NCBI RefSeq assembly: GCF_036417845.1
Contig: NC_089979.1
Location: 122,235,415-122,299,414, forward strand
Direction: 5' to 3'
DNA: 64,000 bases
From: Apteryx mantelli
Lineage: Eukaryota; Chordata; Aves; Apterygiformes; Apterygidae
Shown here: positions 22,901 through 36,929 of the stretch, in pieces
Layout: each line of letters starts with the position of its first letter
How positions within the stretch are numbered: position 1 is the first letter of the stretch
Notes under the pieces: model-generated
Databases searched by the model: none
What the model was told of the DNA's origin: nothing
The model's input: the letters and a program-made list of their open reading frames with translations, nothing else
Position numbers and translations under genes: made by a program

Positions 22901-25067
22901 GTTGATGTAAATTTGGGGATTATTCCATTTTTCACTTTGTTTTGCTCAACCAAAACCTTAACATGCAGGTTAAGTATGCAAAAGTGATACATAATTTGTC
23001 AACGTTAGGAAGGCTGACTAATGCTTGCGAACATCTCTGCTTCATTTAGCTGTAAAGTTTGTAAAATGCTTTTAGAATGATAAGTTCTGAAAAATGCTAA
23101 TTGTAAGATGTATCTCTAAGGACTTTTTTATTTTTTTTCCCCTCTGTCCCCTCATTGGTGTGAACTATTTCTATGCTGATTAACAGCTGTGGCCTGTAGT
23201 AACCTGTTCTTAACTGTACAACTGTTAGCTGTAGTGTGCAAGCATTCTTTGAAATATTTTTTAAGATCAAAGATTTGTATTGAGCGTGTGGCTGGCCTGA
23301 TGCTGTACAGGAAGATTCAGAATTAAAATGAGTGAAAAACATAAGCATCCCAGAAAATGTTAGCCTTAAAGGAAATCCTATAAAAAGCACTCCAAATTTG
23401 TAAGCAAGAAAGAGGAGGGGGGAAAAGTCCCAATGGAAATGTTGTTTGTTACATTACTCTTACTTAGAGGTAATCAAGATGCACAGATGTGAGTGTGCTG
23501 ATAGAAATGTTTTCTAATCTCTTAAACTGTGAACCTGTAGCACTCTAAAGCTGCATATAGCTTCTTGAGAATCTCCCCTTTTATTTATTTTTTATTTTTC
23601 CCTCTCTTCTTTGCCCTATTGCTAATTTCTGCATGGATGAGTCATCTCATTCGCAACACCAAAACTACTAACTGAAGTGTTACTGGAAACAAAAATAAAT
23701 CTGCAGAAATACTGATTCAGCTGGATCTTAAAAATACTCCTATGTTTAAAAAACAATGTTGTAGTTCAGGATTTCTTTTTCCCTAGAAAAACAGAATTTT
23801 GGCTATTAGATTTAATTTATTTTTCAACTTTTCCCCCCAGTTTTGACTGGTAGTAATTATGTCTGTAATGATAATGGAGGGAGGAAAGCTGAAGAGAAGT
23901 GTACTGAAATAGATAATTGGTTGTGTATCAAAGACAAGAGAGGTCATTTCTGATGGAATTCTTTATCTTTAGGAATCTGTTTTTAGGTATTTTTTTTTTA
24001 TCTTCGTATTTCTAACTTGCATTTCCCTAAACTTGAAGATTGACATGTAACTTTTTTTATTTTCTTGAGCAGTATTTCAAAGCAGATCTTCCCATGCACA
24101 AGCTAAACCAATTTTGATTAAACTTACTTCCTTAAAGACCTCTCCAAGTAAATGTGCTGTATGTATAGCCCCAAGCATTGAAACTTTCAATTCAAATGTC
24201 AATATATTAATGCTTTCATTTTTTTCTTTTATGCTTTACAGATTTGTAAGCTTACAAATTTACATATCTGTAATTGAATTTCAGACATGTTAAACTCAAT
24301 CTAGAAATAGGAGAGAGAGAAGAGCATCAAATCAGTACCTTGTTTTTCTTGCATTTTCCTTATTGTTACAGCTTCTCTCTGAAATACTTAGCCTTGTGCT
24401 CCTTCAGTCAGTGATGATAAATGTATTCAGTACAACATTTTTAAGCTACCTGGACAGCTACAAGACTATGAGGATGGATTTACTCAAGTCAGTGAGTCTC
24501 ATGCCTGCAAAACTTCTGCTCTCTTCACAAATCTGCCCTGAAGAGTGTAATTCTCTTTGTCAGAAATTGGCATATGGAACTGGCAAGAATTCCTTCCTTT
24601 GCTGGAGGAAAGGAGCTCTTCATGTATTCACAGGAGTCACGTCTTTAAATTGTTAGATTTACAGTCCTTGGTGGAAGATCCTAAACAAATTGTAGTGGTG
24701 CCTTCCTAACCCTGACAGTCAATGGATGATATGAACAATGGATCTTCTAACCAAGCCTGAGGAATATCACTACAAGTGCTTGTCTGTGGAGGGATAAGTA
24801 TGCAGCAAAGATGATCTTTGCCAGCTATTGCAGTCAGTTTCCCCAGGTATGCAGTACTTAAACATTGCATCCTCCTTTCTCGCACCTTGTGCTGGAAAAC
24901 AAGTTGACTTTCTTAGGACTTGCTCTGGACATTATGAATGAATTTTTGTGTTCATTTTTAGCTTAGTAGGCATACCGTATCTTGCAACCCCTTTTGTGTA
25001 AAGCTCTGGAAAGAAGAATGGATTTAAGTCTAAGCAGTGATGTGAGTGTGTGGAAGTCTTTTTGCTG
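16981..25067. other. Intron 1 block: no gene or clear repeat
   Basis: Only short homopolymers (A14 near 17961, A14 near 22183), a run of C's at 17882-17892 and an 18-bp perfect palindrome at 24242-24259. No exon-like structure. Confidence 0.6.
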
Positions 25068-25190
25068 ATGATCATAGGCCTGGAAGGGACCTTGAGATAA
25101 CTGTTGCATCCAAGTACTGAGAGGCAGATTCAGCTAGGTTTAGCCCATTCCAAACAGATGATGTTTATCTTCTCTTTCTTAATGGAACTG
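25068..25190 (-). repeat. Old CR1 LINE fragment (minus orientation)
   Basis: GATCATAGGCCTGGAAGGGA followed by CCTTGAGATAA, then TAGCCCATTCCAAACAGATG and ATGTTTATCTTCTCTTTCTTA, follows the reverse complement of a CR1 3' region (TCATAGGCCTGGAAGGGACC...TAGACCATTCCTGACAGATG...TTGTCTAACCTGTTCTTAA), with deletions and many substitutions. Confidence 0.7.
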
Positions 25191-27490
25191 TAACTCTTTA
25201 CCTGGGTCTTTTATTTTGACAAATAACTTTACTATTGGAAAACTTCCTAATAAGCAAATTACTCTCACTGTTTCACAACTGATTCCTAATTTTGAGTTCA
25301 TAAATTTGCAACTGATGCGTTTTATTAACTTCTTTGCAAGTGTGAAGGGCTCTATTTTTCCTTTTGATTGTACTTGACTCTTTCTAGCTATTGGAATAAA
25401 TACAGCTTCAACCATTTATATAGCCTTGAAGTACAACTGAAAAGGCATTTGTTGCTCTGTTAGGGTTTAGTATCTCTCAGTTTTAAAATCCACTTGTTTG
25501 CTGACTGTGTTTGACAAAGAAGTACCAGGGTGTCAATGAGGCAGACAACGTTTCACAATGAAGTAATTGTCTTAAAATACGTGTCACAGTTGTTGTTTCT
25601 GTCAGTGACTGTCTGCCTAGCCAGATTCAGGAGGATAGATTGATAACAGAATTTGTTAAAATAGACTTACTTGGAGAGTTGTCTGGCATTGCTATTTGCG
25701 TTAGTAAACTTGAAACTGCTTCTTCCTGCACAAAGAAGCCAGCCGCAATTCTTTAAAACTCAAAGCATCTGTCTGGACTGTCAAAAACCTTTCCACAGCA
25801 CAGACAAAAGTTAAAATTGTGATTGTGTATACAGACCGGTACCAGTGCAGTACAAATGGAGGTGGTTCTCAATGATTTTACAGCGGCATATGCCTTGTTG
25901 TCCTTTGTGTAAAATGAAAGGAACGTAGTACTTCTGCATCTTTAAGCCATGAGTCTTGCCTAGGGACCAAGAGTAAAAACAATTAACAAGGGCTTCATTG
26001 TGGCCTGGCTGCAGAGGACGTATACCATGTATTGATATCTCTATTTGTGTCATCATTGTGGTATCTGGATAACTGTGCTTAATAACAGGATTAACAAAAG
26101 ACTAATAATGAATCTCGCTTTGTCAGATAAATTGTTCAGCATTTAACACAAATGTGCTTCAAAAGCGCAAAAAAATCCCCATCCCCCCAAAAAAGCTTCA
26201 GTTAACCCCCCATGTCAAAGACCTGTTCAGCACCTGGGCCCTGGACAGCTCAAGCCAAGCGCCTCTTCCAAGCACCTCTCGCCCCCCCAAGTGCTCCTGC
26301 TGCCACTGGAGATGCTCTGGATTTTCTAGCTTGGAGGAAAAATAAGGTACCCTTTAAGAATAAGATGTTTTATGCTTCCCCAAAAATTTCTGGTTGGACT
26401 ACTGATTGTTGTTTAAAACACTAAGAATTTGCAATGGACTGATTTCCCCCAGTTCCCTGTGGTACAGAAAGCAGCAGTGACAGCCCTGAGAGTAGACCGG
26501 ATGGACTTTCCCTGAAAGGACCCTTCTACTCTTCCTGTCTCTAATTCATAGATTCCCTTGTCATAGCTTTCCAAAATATTGGCCTGCTAGCTTCCTTGTT
26601 CCAAGTTTCATCTCTGTTTTTTTTTTAATTTTTTTAATTTTTCACGTGGTTTAAAGATTTTCTGGAGTGAGTTCTCATTTTCTGCCCACAGTTTTGTTAA
26701 ACTTGTACTTTCAACTGGATTTCCCTGACTGGTTTCTCTTAGAAAGTGGAAGGAGAAAGAGAAAAAGCAGGTTATACTGGCCCTTTCTGCATCACACTAT
26801 CTGCTCAGTTTTCTTTGACACTGTGACACCACCTTTTTAAATGAGATGGTTAAAATGTTAGACCTCAAAAATTAAACCTGGAGAAACTTTGAGCATTAGT
26901 GTGATCCATTTTGAAGTAATGTTAGAAAGAAGCCTTGAGCAGTAGGAAGCTCTCTAAAAGATTAACCTTCTGAAATAACATTAGTTTATCTTGACAACAG
27001 GTTAAAATCTAGAAGCTGAAATATTTACTTATGAAAAAGGACAGTTTTGCATTCAGTAATGCTGAGGTAATAAGATAAGTTCCATCTTTTGTGTAGAAGA
27101 AAGAGAACAAAACATGTAAATATTTAATTTCACATAATAGTTTTTGAAGCCAAGATGGAAAACAGTAATACTTTGATTCATGTGTGAAAATGGAATTTGT
27201 AAATACTTCAGTGACCTTTTCCCTTTCTTTTTATGACCCTGCCTGCAGAGAGCTGTGTGGTTTGAATATTTTTTTCCTATTGTTAAGTGCAGTTTATTTA
27301 AGATAATATGTGCTTTTTTTCCCTACTTACTGTTATCTTTTTACAGATGTCTTGCAAGGTTTTCTTTGGGGGTGGGAATCCTAAAGTAAATATTATCCCC
27401 TTCTTAAGCTGAAGACCCTTTGGTCTACTTCTGTATCATTACACTAGCTTCTGAAAGAACACGGAGAGGTTTATTTTGTTTAGTACTAAA

Positions 27491-27515
27491 CATATATATT
27501 ATATATATATATGTT

Positions 27516-27564
<49 letters not shown>
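27491..27564. repeat. Compound (TA)n(CA)n microsatellite
   Basis: AT-alternating sequence from about 27491 runs into (CA)18 at 27529-27564. The hydrophobic/His-rich 100-codon frame over it is an artefact of the repeat. Confidence 0.95.
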
Positions 27565-27568
<4 letters not shown>

Positions 27569-30500
27569 ACCCCAGCCATTTTCATTTCTTCCTCTCCCTC
27601 CCCATTGGAATAAATACAGTCAATTTGGGGGGAAGCGGGAAGGAAACTCTATAATTTTACTATTTCAATTGTTGGCATATACTCATTTCAACTTTAAGGA
27701 AAACTGGAAATACCATCATTAAACAATATTAGTATTAGTGTGTCTCACTGTCCTGGAAAAGTTATGTTTCCAAATCGGTTGTCTCTAACTCATGAGTAAC
27801 TTTGTTTTGTTTAGGCTGGACCTCTGCCACATATCTTTGTAAACTGTGGCAAGCTATTGGGTAATTGCTGGGCTTGCCTCCACTTTCTCTTTTTTTTTTT
27901 CTTCTGTTTTTTTTTTTCCTTAAACTTATTTCATTGCACTTTAATTTGGAGAGATGAATAGGTAACGTTTTTATTTACAAATCTTTAAGGTTTTTATTGA
28001 AGTCGTATTCTAAAAGCTATTTCCCAGGCATTCTGATTTTTTTTTTTAGGTTTCAGTCAGCTCACTGATCAGTTGAGGAAATACATAGAGATTGGATAGT
28101 GAATGAGATGCTTCTCACATTTGCTTGGATGGGGGAGGAACCCACCATGTAAATTATAAATAACTAATAAGTAACTAGTCTGTTAAAAAAATTTAAAATT
28201 TAAATAATTTTAATTAGTTATATATTTAGGTTTATTTCCTTGCCTCTCTTTCAATTTCCCTCTGCAAAGCTCATAATAAAAGTTGTCACAACTGGGACTT
28301 ATAAAACATACAGGAATGTCTTTTAACATTTCTTGTATACAAGCAGCTTGCTTATAAAAAAGCAATGTAGCAGTCCATTTTAATGCATTTGATATCAGAA
28401 TTTTTGTGAAAACTACTGTTAAAGACTCTGGCTTGTGTATGCATTTTTTTTTGCCAGAATATTAATAGACTAGAAGACTGTATTGTCCTTTTAATACTTT
28501 GAATTTGTTCCAAAAGGCTTGTTAGCTTATTTTGCTGGATCCTTTCAGTTTTGTCAGATAGCAGGGTAGGTCAAGAACAGCAATAACATACTGCTGGATT
28601 TGTAATCCCACCTATGTTGTGGGTGACTTCGTAACTTTTTAAGAATTTTGTTGCATGTAGGAAACCAGTGAGTGAGTTGAAGTTTTTATTTTTCTTTCTG
28701 AAAGTCATTGTATAGACAGTGTTAAATGCTGTGAACTCACTTTCTTGAACTAAAAGCTTATTTTTTTAATGTTGTTTTGAATGTCTCTGATATCAAGACA
28801 AAAATTGTCCTGTGTATGCAACAGTGAAGGAGGGCAATTTGCATGTTTATGTTGACTTCTGCTTGAAAAAATATTTCCAAGTGTTTTTGTATGTGTGATA
28901 TAACCCTTCAAACTGCATCCATTTTTACTTTGGTGATATTTAGGCTACCTTCTTGACAGTTTTGATGAATTTTTACTTAGGGCCTGGTTCTAAACCAAGA
29001 GCAAAATTTCAGTCTATCCTACCATGTTCTGTGGAAAGTACCAGACAGATAGCATTTTCAGATTAAAGTCTTTTTATTCACAGAACAAGTTCGGCATTCA
29101 CTTATTCTTCAGACTTTAGCTGGAGGATCTCCCTGAAAAATTAGACAGCTGTTAGTCTTCTGTAGCCTGCATACTGCCCTGGGGAGATGTCTTCCAAAAC
29201 AGAAACTGCTGCTGTAGATTATAGGATTAGAAGAATGAATGGTACAATGCCTACATAGTTCTAGAAAGCAAAGAAGTAAGTTTAAATGTTTAAATGGCAC
29301 TATCCCTATACAAAGCCAGGAATTGTGCTTCTCTCAAGAAAAACAATAAAAGTAGTTTTATTTTATTGGCAGATCTCCCAGTTTACTGATTTCTGACTTG
29401 ATACAACTGCTCTAAAAGACAGGTATGGCAAGATCTCCCAGATCTCCAGAAAGAGTGTGCTTTTGTGATGATCTACAGGAATGTCACACTTTCTTTGTGA
29501 GCTTTTATTAGGTGTTCCTAAAAACATTAGTTATGGGCAAATCTAAGTAAGAAGATACTTGCTGAAAAAAAATGGCAGAGGCTGTACTTGCATACCTCTG
29601 GCTTAATTGTGAGCAGAGCTTAATGTGGAAGAATTGGAACAAGTCTGTCTTTTCAGCAGACCTGAATGACTGATGTCTGGCTTAGCCTCACTAACTTATT
29701 GGTGGCCATACTGTGAAGTTTTGCAAAGTTGCTGCTATTGCAATGACCTGTGTGCAGTAGATTTGCCTTCTGAGGGCTTTTCCTACAACAGGAGGAGTGG
29801 ATTTCTGCTAATGTCAGTGCAGAAAAGTTACTTTGACCTCTCCTTCCCATAAAAAATAAATAAATAAGACAACCTTTTAGAAAATTGGTAACAAAGTTTA
29901 AACGTGCAATATTTATCCTTCAAGAGTGTCATGGCATTTGTTTTGTTTTCAAAGAATTTGAAAGTACATCTTCTATCTGCTGAATTAGAAATCTTTTTGA
30001 GGGACTAATGCTTCTCTTAATTAAAGGAGGAGATCTAGTTTGAAAATGGAAAAATGCTTATAAACAATGTTAATCCTATGTAATTCTTAAAATCTGGCCT
30101 GTGAAAAGTAACAGTGTAACAATTCAGTAGCCAAATACTTGACAAAGTACAAAATCTGTTTGGTTGAGAGGATGACTTGTTTAATTGAAAGCGTCTGTCC
30201 AGAGCTACTGTGCCTTTCACAGAAGGTTTTGGGAAGCTGTGAAATTTTTTCAACCCAGACTCAGAGGCTGACTGGAGAAAAGGAGTAAACCTGTGTGTCT
30301 TGCCCTTCAGCTGCTGATTTGATCCTATCAATCTCTGAATTTTTCTATCCAGGCCTGTTGGCAGGCCTGCTAACACAGCAGTGTGCTGCAGGCTGCTCTG
30401 ACGTACCACTGGAAAATCTTAAGTTCATGGTTGCTTGTGCTGTGTCCTAACTAGTTGTAGTAGTTCCACCTGCAGGAAGGGACAGCAATCTGAGGTGAAA

Positions 30501-33500
30501 TAGTAAGGTTGAGAGATAAAAGTAAAGCGAAGGGGTGAACATGTAAAAGAGCTATGAGGAATGCAGGATTTAACTTTCGCGTTCTTTAAGCTGTCCTTAA
30601 GAGCTTTTTTCATCTTTAAAAATAGCATTTTTTTGTTTAAGGTCTTATTCTTTATATTTTAACTGCTCATCACTGTTTTTAGGGATCTCTGATAGAGCCT
30701 GGCTACCTCAGTAGGTATAGTAAGGTCCTGGCTAAGAAGGCCACATTGCCTGGAATGGCAGTGCAATTTTATTTCCTGATTTACTTTTTTTGTGACCATT
30801 GTCACAACGTCTGTGCGGGCAATTAGGCATTTTTATAAACAGTAACACCCAGAGACTTGCGAGAATTGTCTGACTTTCTATGTAAGCTAGGGCAAGTTTC
30901 TCAATGCCTTTCTCCACTATACAAAGGAGACATTGCTCCATCTTCTCCTTTGCTTTCTTTTACCTCTTCAGAGGAGGGTCTAATACATACATGCAAACAA
31001 ATATTTGCTTGTGTTTGCAATACATGCAAGCCTATTTGCAGCACTTGGCACACTGTAACCGTAATCTTATAAGGGCATTCCAGAAATAGAAATACTAACT
31101 ATGATAGGTCTTCAGTCAGTTTTTTAAAATTAAAAATGCAGATTGTTAGCATGCTGTAATTTCATGTTATCTCAATATTCAAATGTAAACTCAAGGCAGT
31201 GTCCATTTTTTATGTATAACCCGTATACGTATCAGTTGACGGATCATGATTTTGTTTAAACAATGAAGACGGAACCGTACTTAAATAGTTATAGCTTCTC
31301 TTACCCTCAGTAGTGTTATGGATGAGTGAAGCACTGAAAGCATCTGTTTGTTTGAATAGAAGCCATAACTGGATAAGTAAAAGCATTTTAGCTACCATAC
31401 CATTTTTCAAAGTGGTAAAAAGTCAAAATATCTGTCATTTGAAGTAATGTGTTCCAAATGTGCACATCCCTGTTAAAACTTATTTAGTCTATGGTGTATG
31501 TATGCATATGTGCATCTTCTTATTATTAGCATGATCTGGTTAATGTAAACAAGATGTTTCTGTTCTAAGAATAGGTGTATAAAATAGGAACCTATTAGCA
31601 AATTTCTTGTCAGATAATTTTAACTGATAGACCAATGCTGCAGTTATAAATGGAAAAAAATAGAAATCTTTCAGTAGAAATCTCCACAAAGGTCATCTTA
31701 AAATGTGAGTGATGCACAAAATATTTCTTTGTGGTTTGTTCAAATAGTGATATCTTCAACATGGAAACAACAAGAATTATGTTGTCTTAGTTGCTGAGGT
31801 AGGAATGATATGGCATGTCGTTTGCAAGTGGGTTTGTGACACATGGAAGTTCTGTTAGCGTAAAATTGCAGAATATGCTATGGGGGGTGTTATGTTCTCT
31901 CTTCTCTCTCAATAGAGGTAAAAGATGGGAAATACAGACAAGTCTGTCATGATTGAGATGTTTACAGCATGTAAGTCAACAGCTTGATTTTTTTTTTTCC
32001 AGCTTTTTTGACAATAGGAAAATTTTGTTGGGGGAGTTACTTATTTATGGGTTCAGTTCTATCTTTTCTGAACCAATTATGTCACTTCTTTACTATTTCT
32101 TTTATTAGGCATTTTGCATGCTTTCTTCACTGTCCTACTTCCCCAAATGTTATTAAAGGGTCCTGTCTTAGAAACAGGAACTTTTGCAAAATTTGTAATA
32201 CAGAACCATAGATGCCATAGATGCCAGACTTAAAAAAACTGTTCTCACGTTGTGCTACAAATTGTAAATAACTCATGTTAAACACTCAAATTCTGTTGAA
32301 ACTGAGGGATTTAATGATTAATTCCAATATGCACCTTTCTGAAATTAGACCTTTTTTTACCTTTGCTCTTCTCTCTACTTTGTATAATTCTTAAAGATTC
32401 TGTTAAAAATCTGGCAGCTTATGAACTCAAATCCTAGTTATTATATAATAGTGTAAGATAAATATTTTGCAAGTTGGGAGAATAGAGGGGTCAATACAGG
32501 GAGGACTTCTGTTTGTTGAATTTTCCATTTAAAAAAAAAAAGTTGCTTTATGATAAGTAGAGACATTAAAACTTTTAACAAGTTACTCACAAAGCAAAAT
32601 TCCTTTGGTCTGAGGATGAATGATATTTTGCAGCCCAGACCTTTCTACTAAGCTCAGTTCTTACTCATAAATCATACTTTTGCTCTGTTTGGGGCGGGGG
32701 GGGAGAAAGGAGAAAAAAAAAAAAGTGTTTACTCTCAACAATTTAAAGTGAATGAAAGTAAATTAGTCTAGGACAGAGGCTTCCCTGCAGATTTAAGAAA
32801 CTGATACCTTCTAGGGAGGACTGCTACTTTGAGAACTGGAGAGGAAAAATATAGTATATAATAATGCAGGAAAGTCTGCTGTTGTGTTTAGGTAATACAA
32901 ATTCTTATATGTATGGTTAAAAAAAGAGATGAGAAACAAGAAAAATAAGTATGTTTTAAGACATTTGTCCTTGACTCTCTTGAAACTGTATTTTAATAGG
33001 TATAATTTTCTGTTACACTGAATGATAAATGTAACTACTTTGCTATATATATAATTGAATGATGCTGTTAAAATACTAAAGGTTATATTTAGAGTTAATA
33101 TTTAAACTCCTGAGAACATCCTATATAACCATTTAACTTTTGTTTACATATATTCTTCCCAGTTGTACTCTTTAATATTTTGTACTCTTGACTTTTTTGT
33201 CATTGATTGGTTTTCCCCTTTTTTCTTTGTCACTGCTACCTCTATTTCTGCAGGAACAAGTAGGTTATTGGTAAGTATTTCAACTAAATCAGACTTTACA
33301 AAGTTTTGCCCTAGTGAGGACTTTTTTTTAAACCCTCACTTACTTTGGTAAAAACTTTGTAGACAACAGACAAATTGTCTATAAATGCTGTGCTTTCTCA
33401 GGTCTTCATTATTGCCTTGTTTGTGTAGTAGAATAATAGTTTTCAGATTCTCTGAGAGACTTTGTCTTCTGCATGCTTTCAAGCAGCATCCATATCTGTG

Positions 33501-36500
33501 CTGTCTTCGAAGATGCTGCCTTCTCCTGGGGCTTGCTCCCTTGTTTCTGTCTGCTCCATTTCAAGTGCAGTGTCCTCTTTGTCTCTCCCATTTATTTTTT
33601 TCATAAGACCTTATAACATTTTGGCCAGTTTGCTCTGAAGATTCCTCTGCATCCAGCAAGATGCTGTCTGTTCACATGTTCAATTTAGTCATCCCTGTCA
33701 ACTGTTATTCAGCTGATTTCACATCATAACCTCTTCCCTTTTAGCTATCATTAGACTCTCAGCATGGTATTTCCACCCTCCCCTCTCTTATTATCATGCT
33801 TCATGTAATTTTAATCAGATTTGTTGCCTTATACAGTACACATTTTCAAGATATTTACATCTGTGCATTTTCAAAAAGTAGGACTTTTTTCTTCTGATCT
33901 TGGAGCAGCTCTTTCTGTACTTCCTTTTAAATTATGTGACTTCTAATGGAAAAATTTTCTTTAATTCTAGTATATTTTTGACATTATTGACCTCATCGAC
34001 ACTGTGAGGAATGGGAGGTGTAGACAAACTGGTTCCCTTTACATGAAAATAGGTAATTGTCTTGCCAAATTACTCAGTTACTCCAAAAAGGCTCATGTCT
34101 AGCAGTAGAAGTGTTATGCTGTCCGTCTCCCCTCCCTCCCTCCAGCCATTTTCCCTGTAAAATGATGATTGGAAAGAAACCTCCTTTTTCAGTGTTTGAG
34201 GAAAATACTGCTCTAGGGGATAAGAGAAAATTGAGGGAGTAGGGAAACCAGGGAAGAAAGAAAAAAATAAATTTATAGGGTTGGGAGAAACTGGGAATGA
34301 GAGAGAAGAATTCTCTCTCCTTATACTGCAGTAGATAAGTTAAGAAGAAAAAAAGTGATGGAAATATGTATTGTCTTTCCAAATAAGAGTATTAAGGCTT
34401 TTGTGTAGCATTTTCAGACCTCCAAGCTGACTTGCTCCAAATTATTTGGCATCATCTGGTAGTGCAACAGCTAAGCTTGTTTGCCAGGTTAATCCTGCTT
34501 GCTGCGTGTGAATACATTAGAGCCCAAAATCGTTGACCATGTAACGTGGTTTATTGAGCTCCAAAATGTGTCCAGCTGGCTTAGCTGCATATTTAGGTAA
34601 CTTTGTCAGCCTCCGAAAGATTTCTCCAAAGTGGGGAGAATGCCTCTTGTGCACAGGAGCTTCTGAAATGGTGACGGGCTAGTTTTTCCTCACACTAGTG
34701 GGAATGCTTGCTCTGCCAGTGTGGTTGTCTGGGGACCTTACACCTATTTGAGCTTGTCTCTGTCCCAAAGATCTGGTAATGAGTGCGCATGAGGAACTGG
34801 GCGAGTTTCCTTCCTTTGTTCCCATTGACTCAGATTTTGGGAAGGAGTCCTCACCTTGGAAGAGAGAGGGAGGATTTTGGGGGCTTCTCCCTCCCCACCT
34901 TAGGAAAGAGGCTATAGAAATTAAAATACTAATCTGGGAAAAGTGTTTACATATTGTGGATAGATGGAGTTTTCAGTCCCTGATTGAAAGTATATTTCTT
35001 GTACATAGTAGGCTAAAATCTGAAGTAATTTGGACTAGAGAGCATGTGGAAGCTTTTTTACAAGAAAACCAAGGCTTGCTCTTACCTTTAAATCTACCAA
35101 AAGTAAATCTCAACAAAACTTGATCTTCACATTTATTTTTATTACTGACGTCAGCTGCTTCTGTTCTGTTGAGAAGCTTGTGGTCATTGAAAATTATGGA
35201 TCTGTGATAGGGGATGTGGCATGCCTGAAGTGCAGTTAATAAAGTAGTAAGTTAAAGAGTGAATTAACAGCTTACAAATCAGTTTGAATGCTGTGCTTGT
35301 TGTTGTGCTTGTCAATTTGAAAGTGCATAGGCTCTGTAGGAGTTGAATGGAAGAGAGATTTGGACAGTCGCCTACCTTTACTACAGATCCCTGTGCGCAC
35401 ATGCACACACGCAGAACTAAGAAGGTCTTTCTTCTTATCTTTCTTAGGTGCTTGCATTGATCTAAAATATCATTCTTACAGCTGTTCTTGTTTTTGTATG
35501 AAGAGATGAAATCAGTCTTTCCACAGCTCTTTCCCACCTGCAGTTTCCTCTTCTGGCTTGCAGGATATTTTAGTGTGGGGCTTTTTCCCCCTCCCCCCTT
35601 CTCTTTTAATAGCTGTAGTTATTGTTCTTCAGTTTCTAAAAATGTGCCTCTGTCAGTTAAAATCTTTGTCACGTTACTTTGGTATTAGACACCTGAGGTT
35701 GTGCAGCTAATAAAGGCTTACTTCTGAATAAGAAAATGTTGTGTTCAGCTTCTCTTCTTGATACTGTATTGCATTATTTTTCAGTGATTGCTACTGAAGA
35801 TCTCACTTTCCCAATTAACCAGATGACAGGAGTTAAAGAAGTTATGTAGTAAGATTCTGTCTTCTTTTATAAGTTTTTGCTTAGCAATGAAGTATTATCC
35901 AAACACGTCTCCTCTAATTGTTCTATGGGCTACTTTGAGTTTATCTTTACCTAAAATAAGTTTCAGTAGTTTTTCTTTATTTTATGTATTTTCCACCCCT
36001 TTCCTGCTGAGTGCTTTGGAATCTTAGAAAGAGAAAATGCAAGAGAGCATTCCTTGATCCCCTCAATGTGTGTTGACACACAAAAGGAGGAAAAAAACCG
36101 TCTAGGTTATAAGCACAAAATCAGTAAGTGCTGAAAGGAAGAAGAAATAATTCTCCTGGCTTAGACCAGTGACAGTGTAAGAAAGGATAGCAACAAGGAA
36201 ACCAGACTCATCATTTCACTGAGATCCTTCTACCTGAATAAAGAACGTCTCTACGTAAAGTAGAAGCCTTTCTCCAAGTTTCTCCTTATTTGGAGTTGCA
36301 GCATTTAGAAATTCTCGTTTAGATTGTTCCTAGGCAATTGGTAGATTGGTAATGCCAAAAAAATTTTTTGGACCTTCCAGCTTCTTAAAGACACTTAAAA
36401 AATTGTCAGTTCTCTGTTCTTGAATCTAGTGTAATTTAATCTTCATATCCCCTTGGATGGTAAGGGCAAAGTTGCCAGATAAGGTGCTAGCTTTGTTAAA

Positions 36501-36642
36501 GAAATTCTCTTTCACAGGCAAACCTTTGGGCTTTTGTTTTTAAGGAATCGCTCATTCTGTTGTTCCATTTCAGTTGTCTGAGGGGAAAAGAGAACTGAAC
36601 TGTTTGGCTAGATAACTCTGATAGACCATGTAGTCTTTACTG

Positions 36643-36680
36643 GTTTTGTTTGTTTGTTTTTGTTTTGTTTTGTTTTTTTG
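36643..36680. repeat. (TTTG)n microsatellite
   Basis: GTTTTGTTTGTTTGTTTTTG-type tetramer/pentamer run ending in seven T's. Confidence 0.85.
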
Positions 36681-36929
36681 AGCTTTACAAATTACTTTTT
36701 AGAAGAAAGGGGTAACATAAGTTTAACTTGACCAGGATTTTGTTACTTCAGCAAGAATCTGAATTACTTCCTTCTGTTTTTCTGCTGTTCTTACAATCTC
36801 ACTTCATAGTCCTCTACACAGTGAATATAGAAGGAAGAGCTGGAAGGAGTAGAGGCATTATATCTTCACTTTAATAAAATGTTTATGCTATTTCACTTGA
36901 CATTCTCATTAGCAAATTTGGAGAATATG

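Larger units (their letters stand above)
25191..36929. other. Intron 1 block: no gene recognised
   Basis: Microsatellites as listed; T-rich runs near 27.89-27.92 kb. The 114-codon frame at 34779-35123 and the 124-codon minus-strand frame at 30035-30409 show no recognisable domain. Confidence 0.6.

Noticed and set aside
27420..27722. 100-codon frame with His/Thr repeats
   Set aside because: Produced by the TA/CA microsatellite.
34779..35123. 114-codon frame (+) as a host exon
   Set aside because: No recognisable domain; it lies in ordinary intron, with no supporting conserved sequence.
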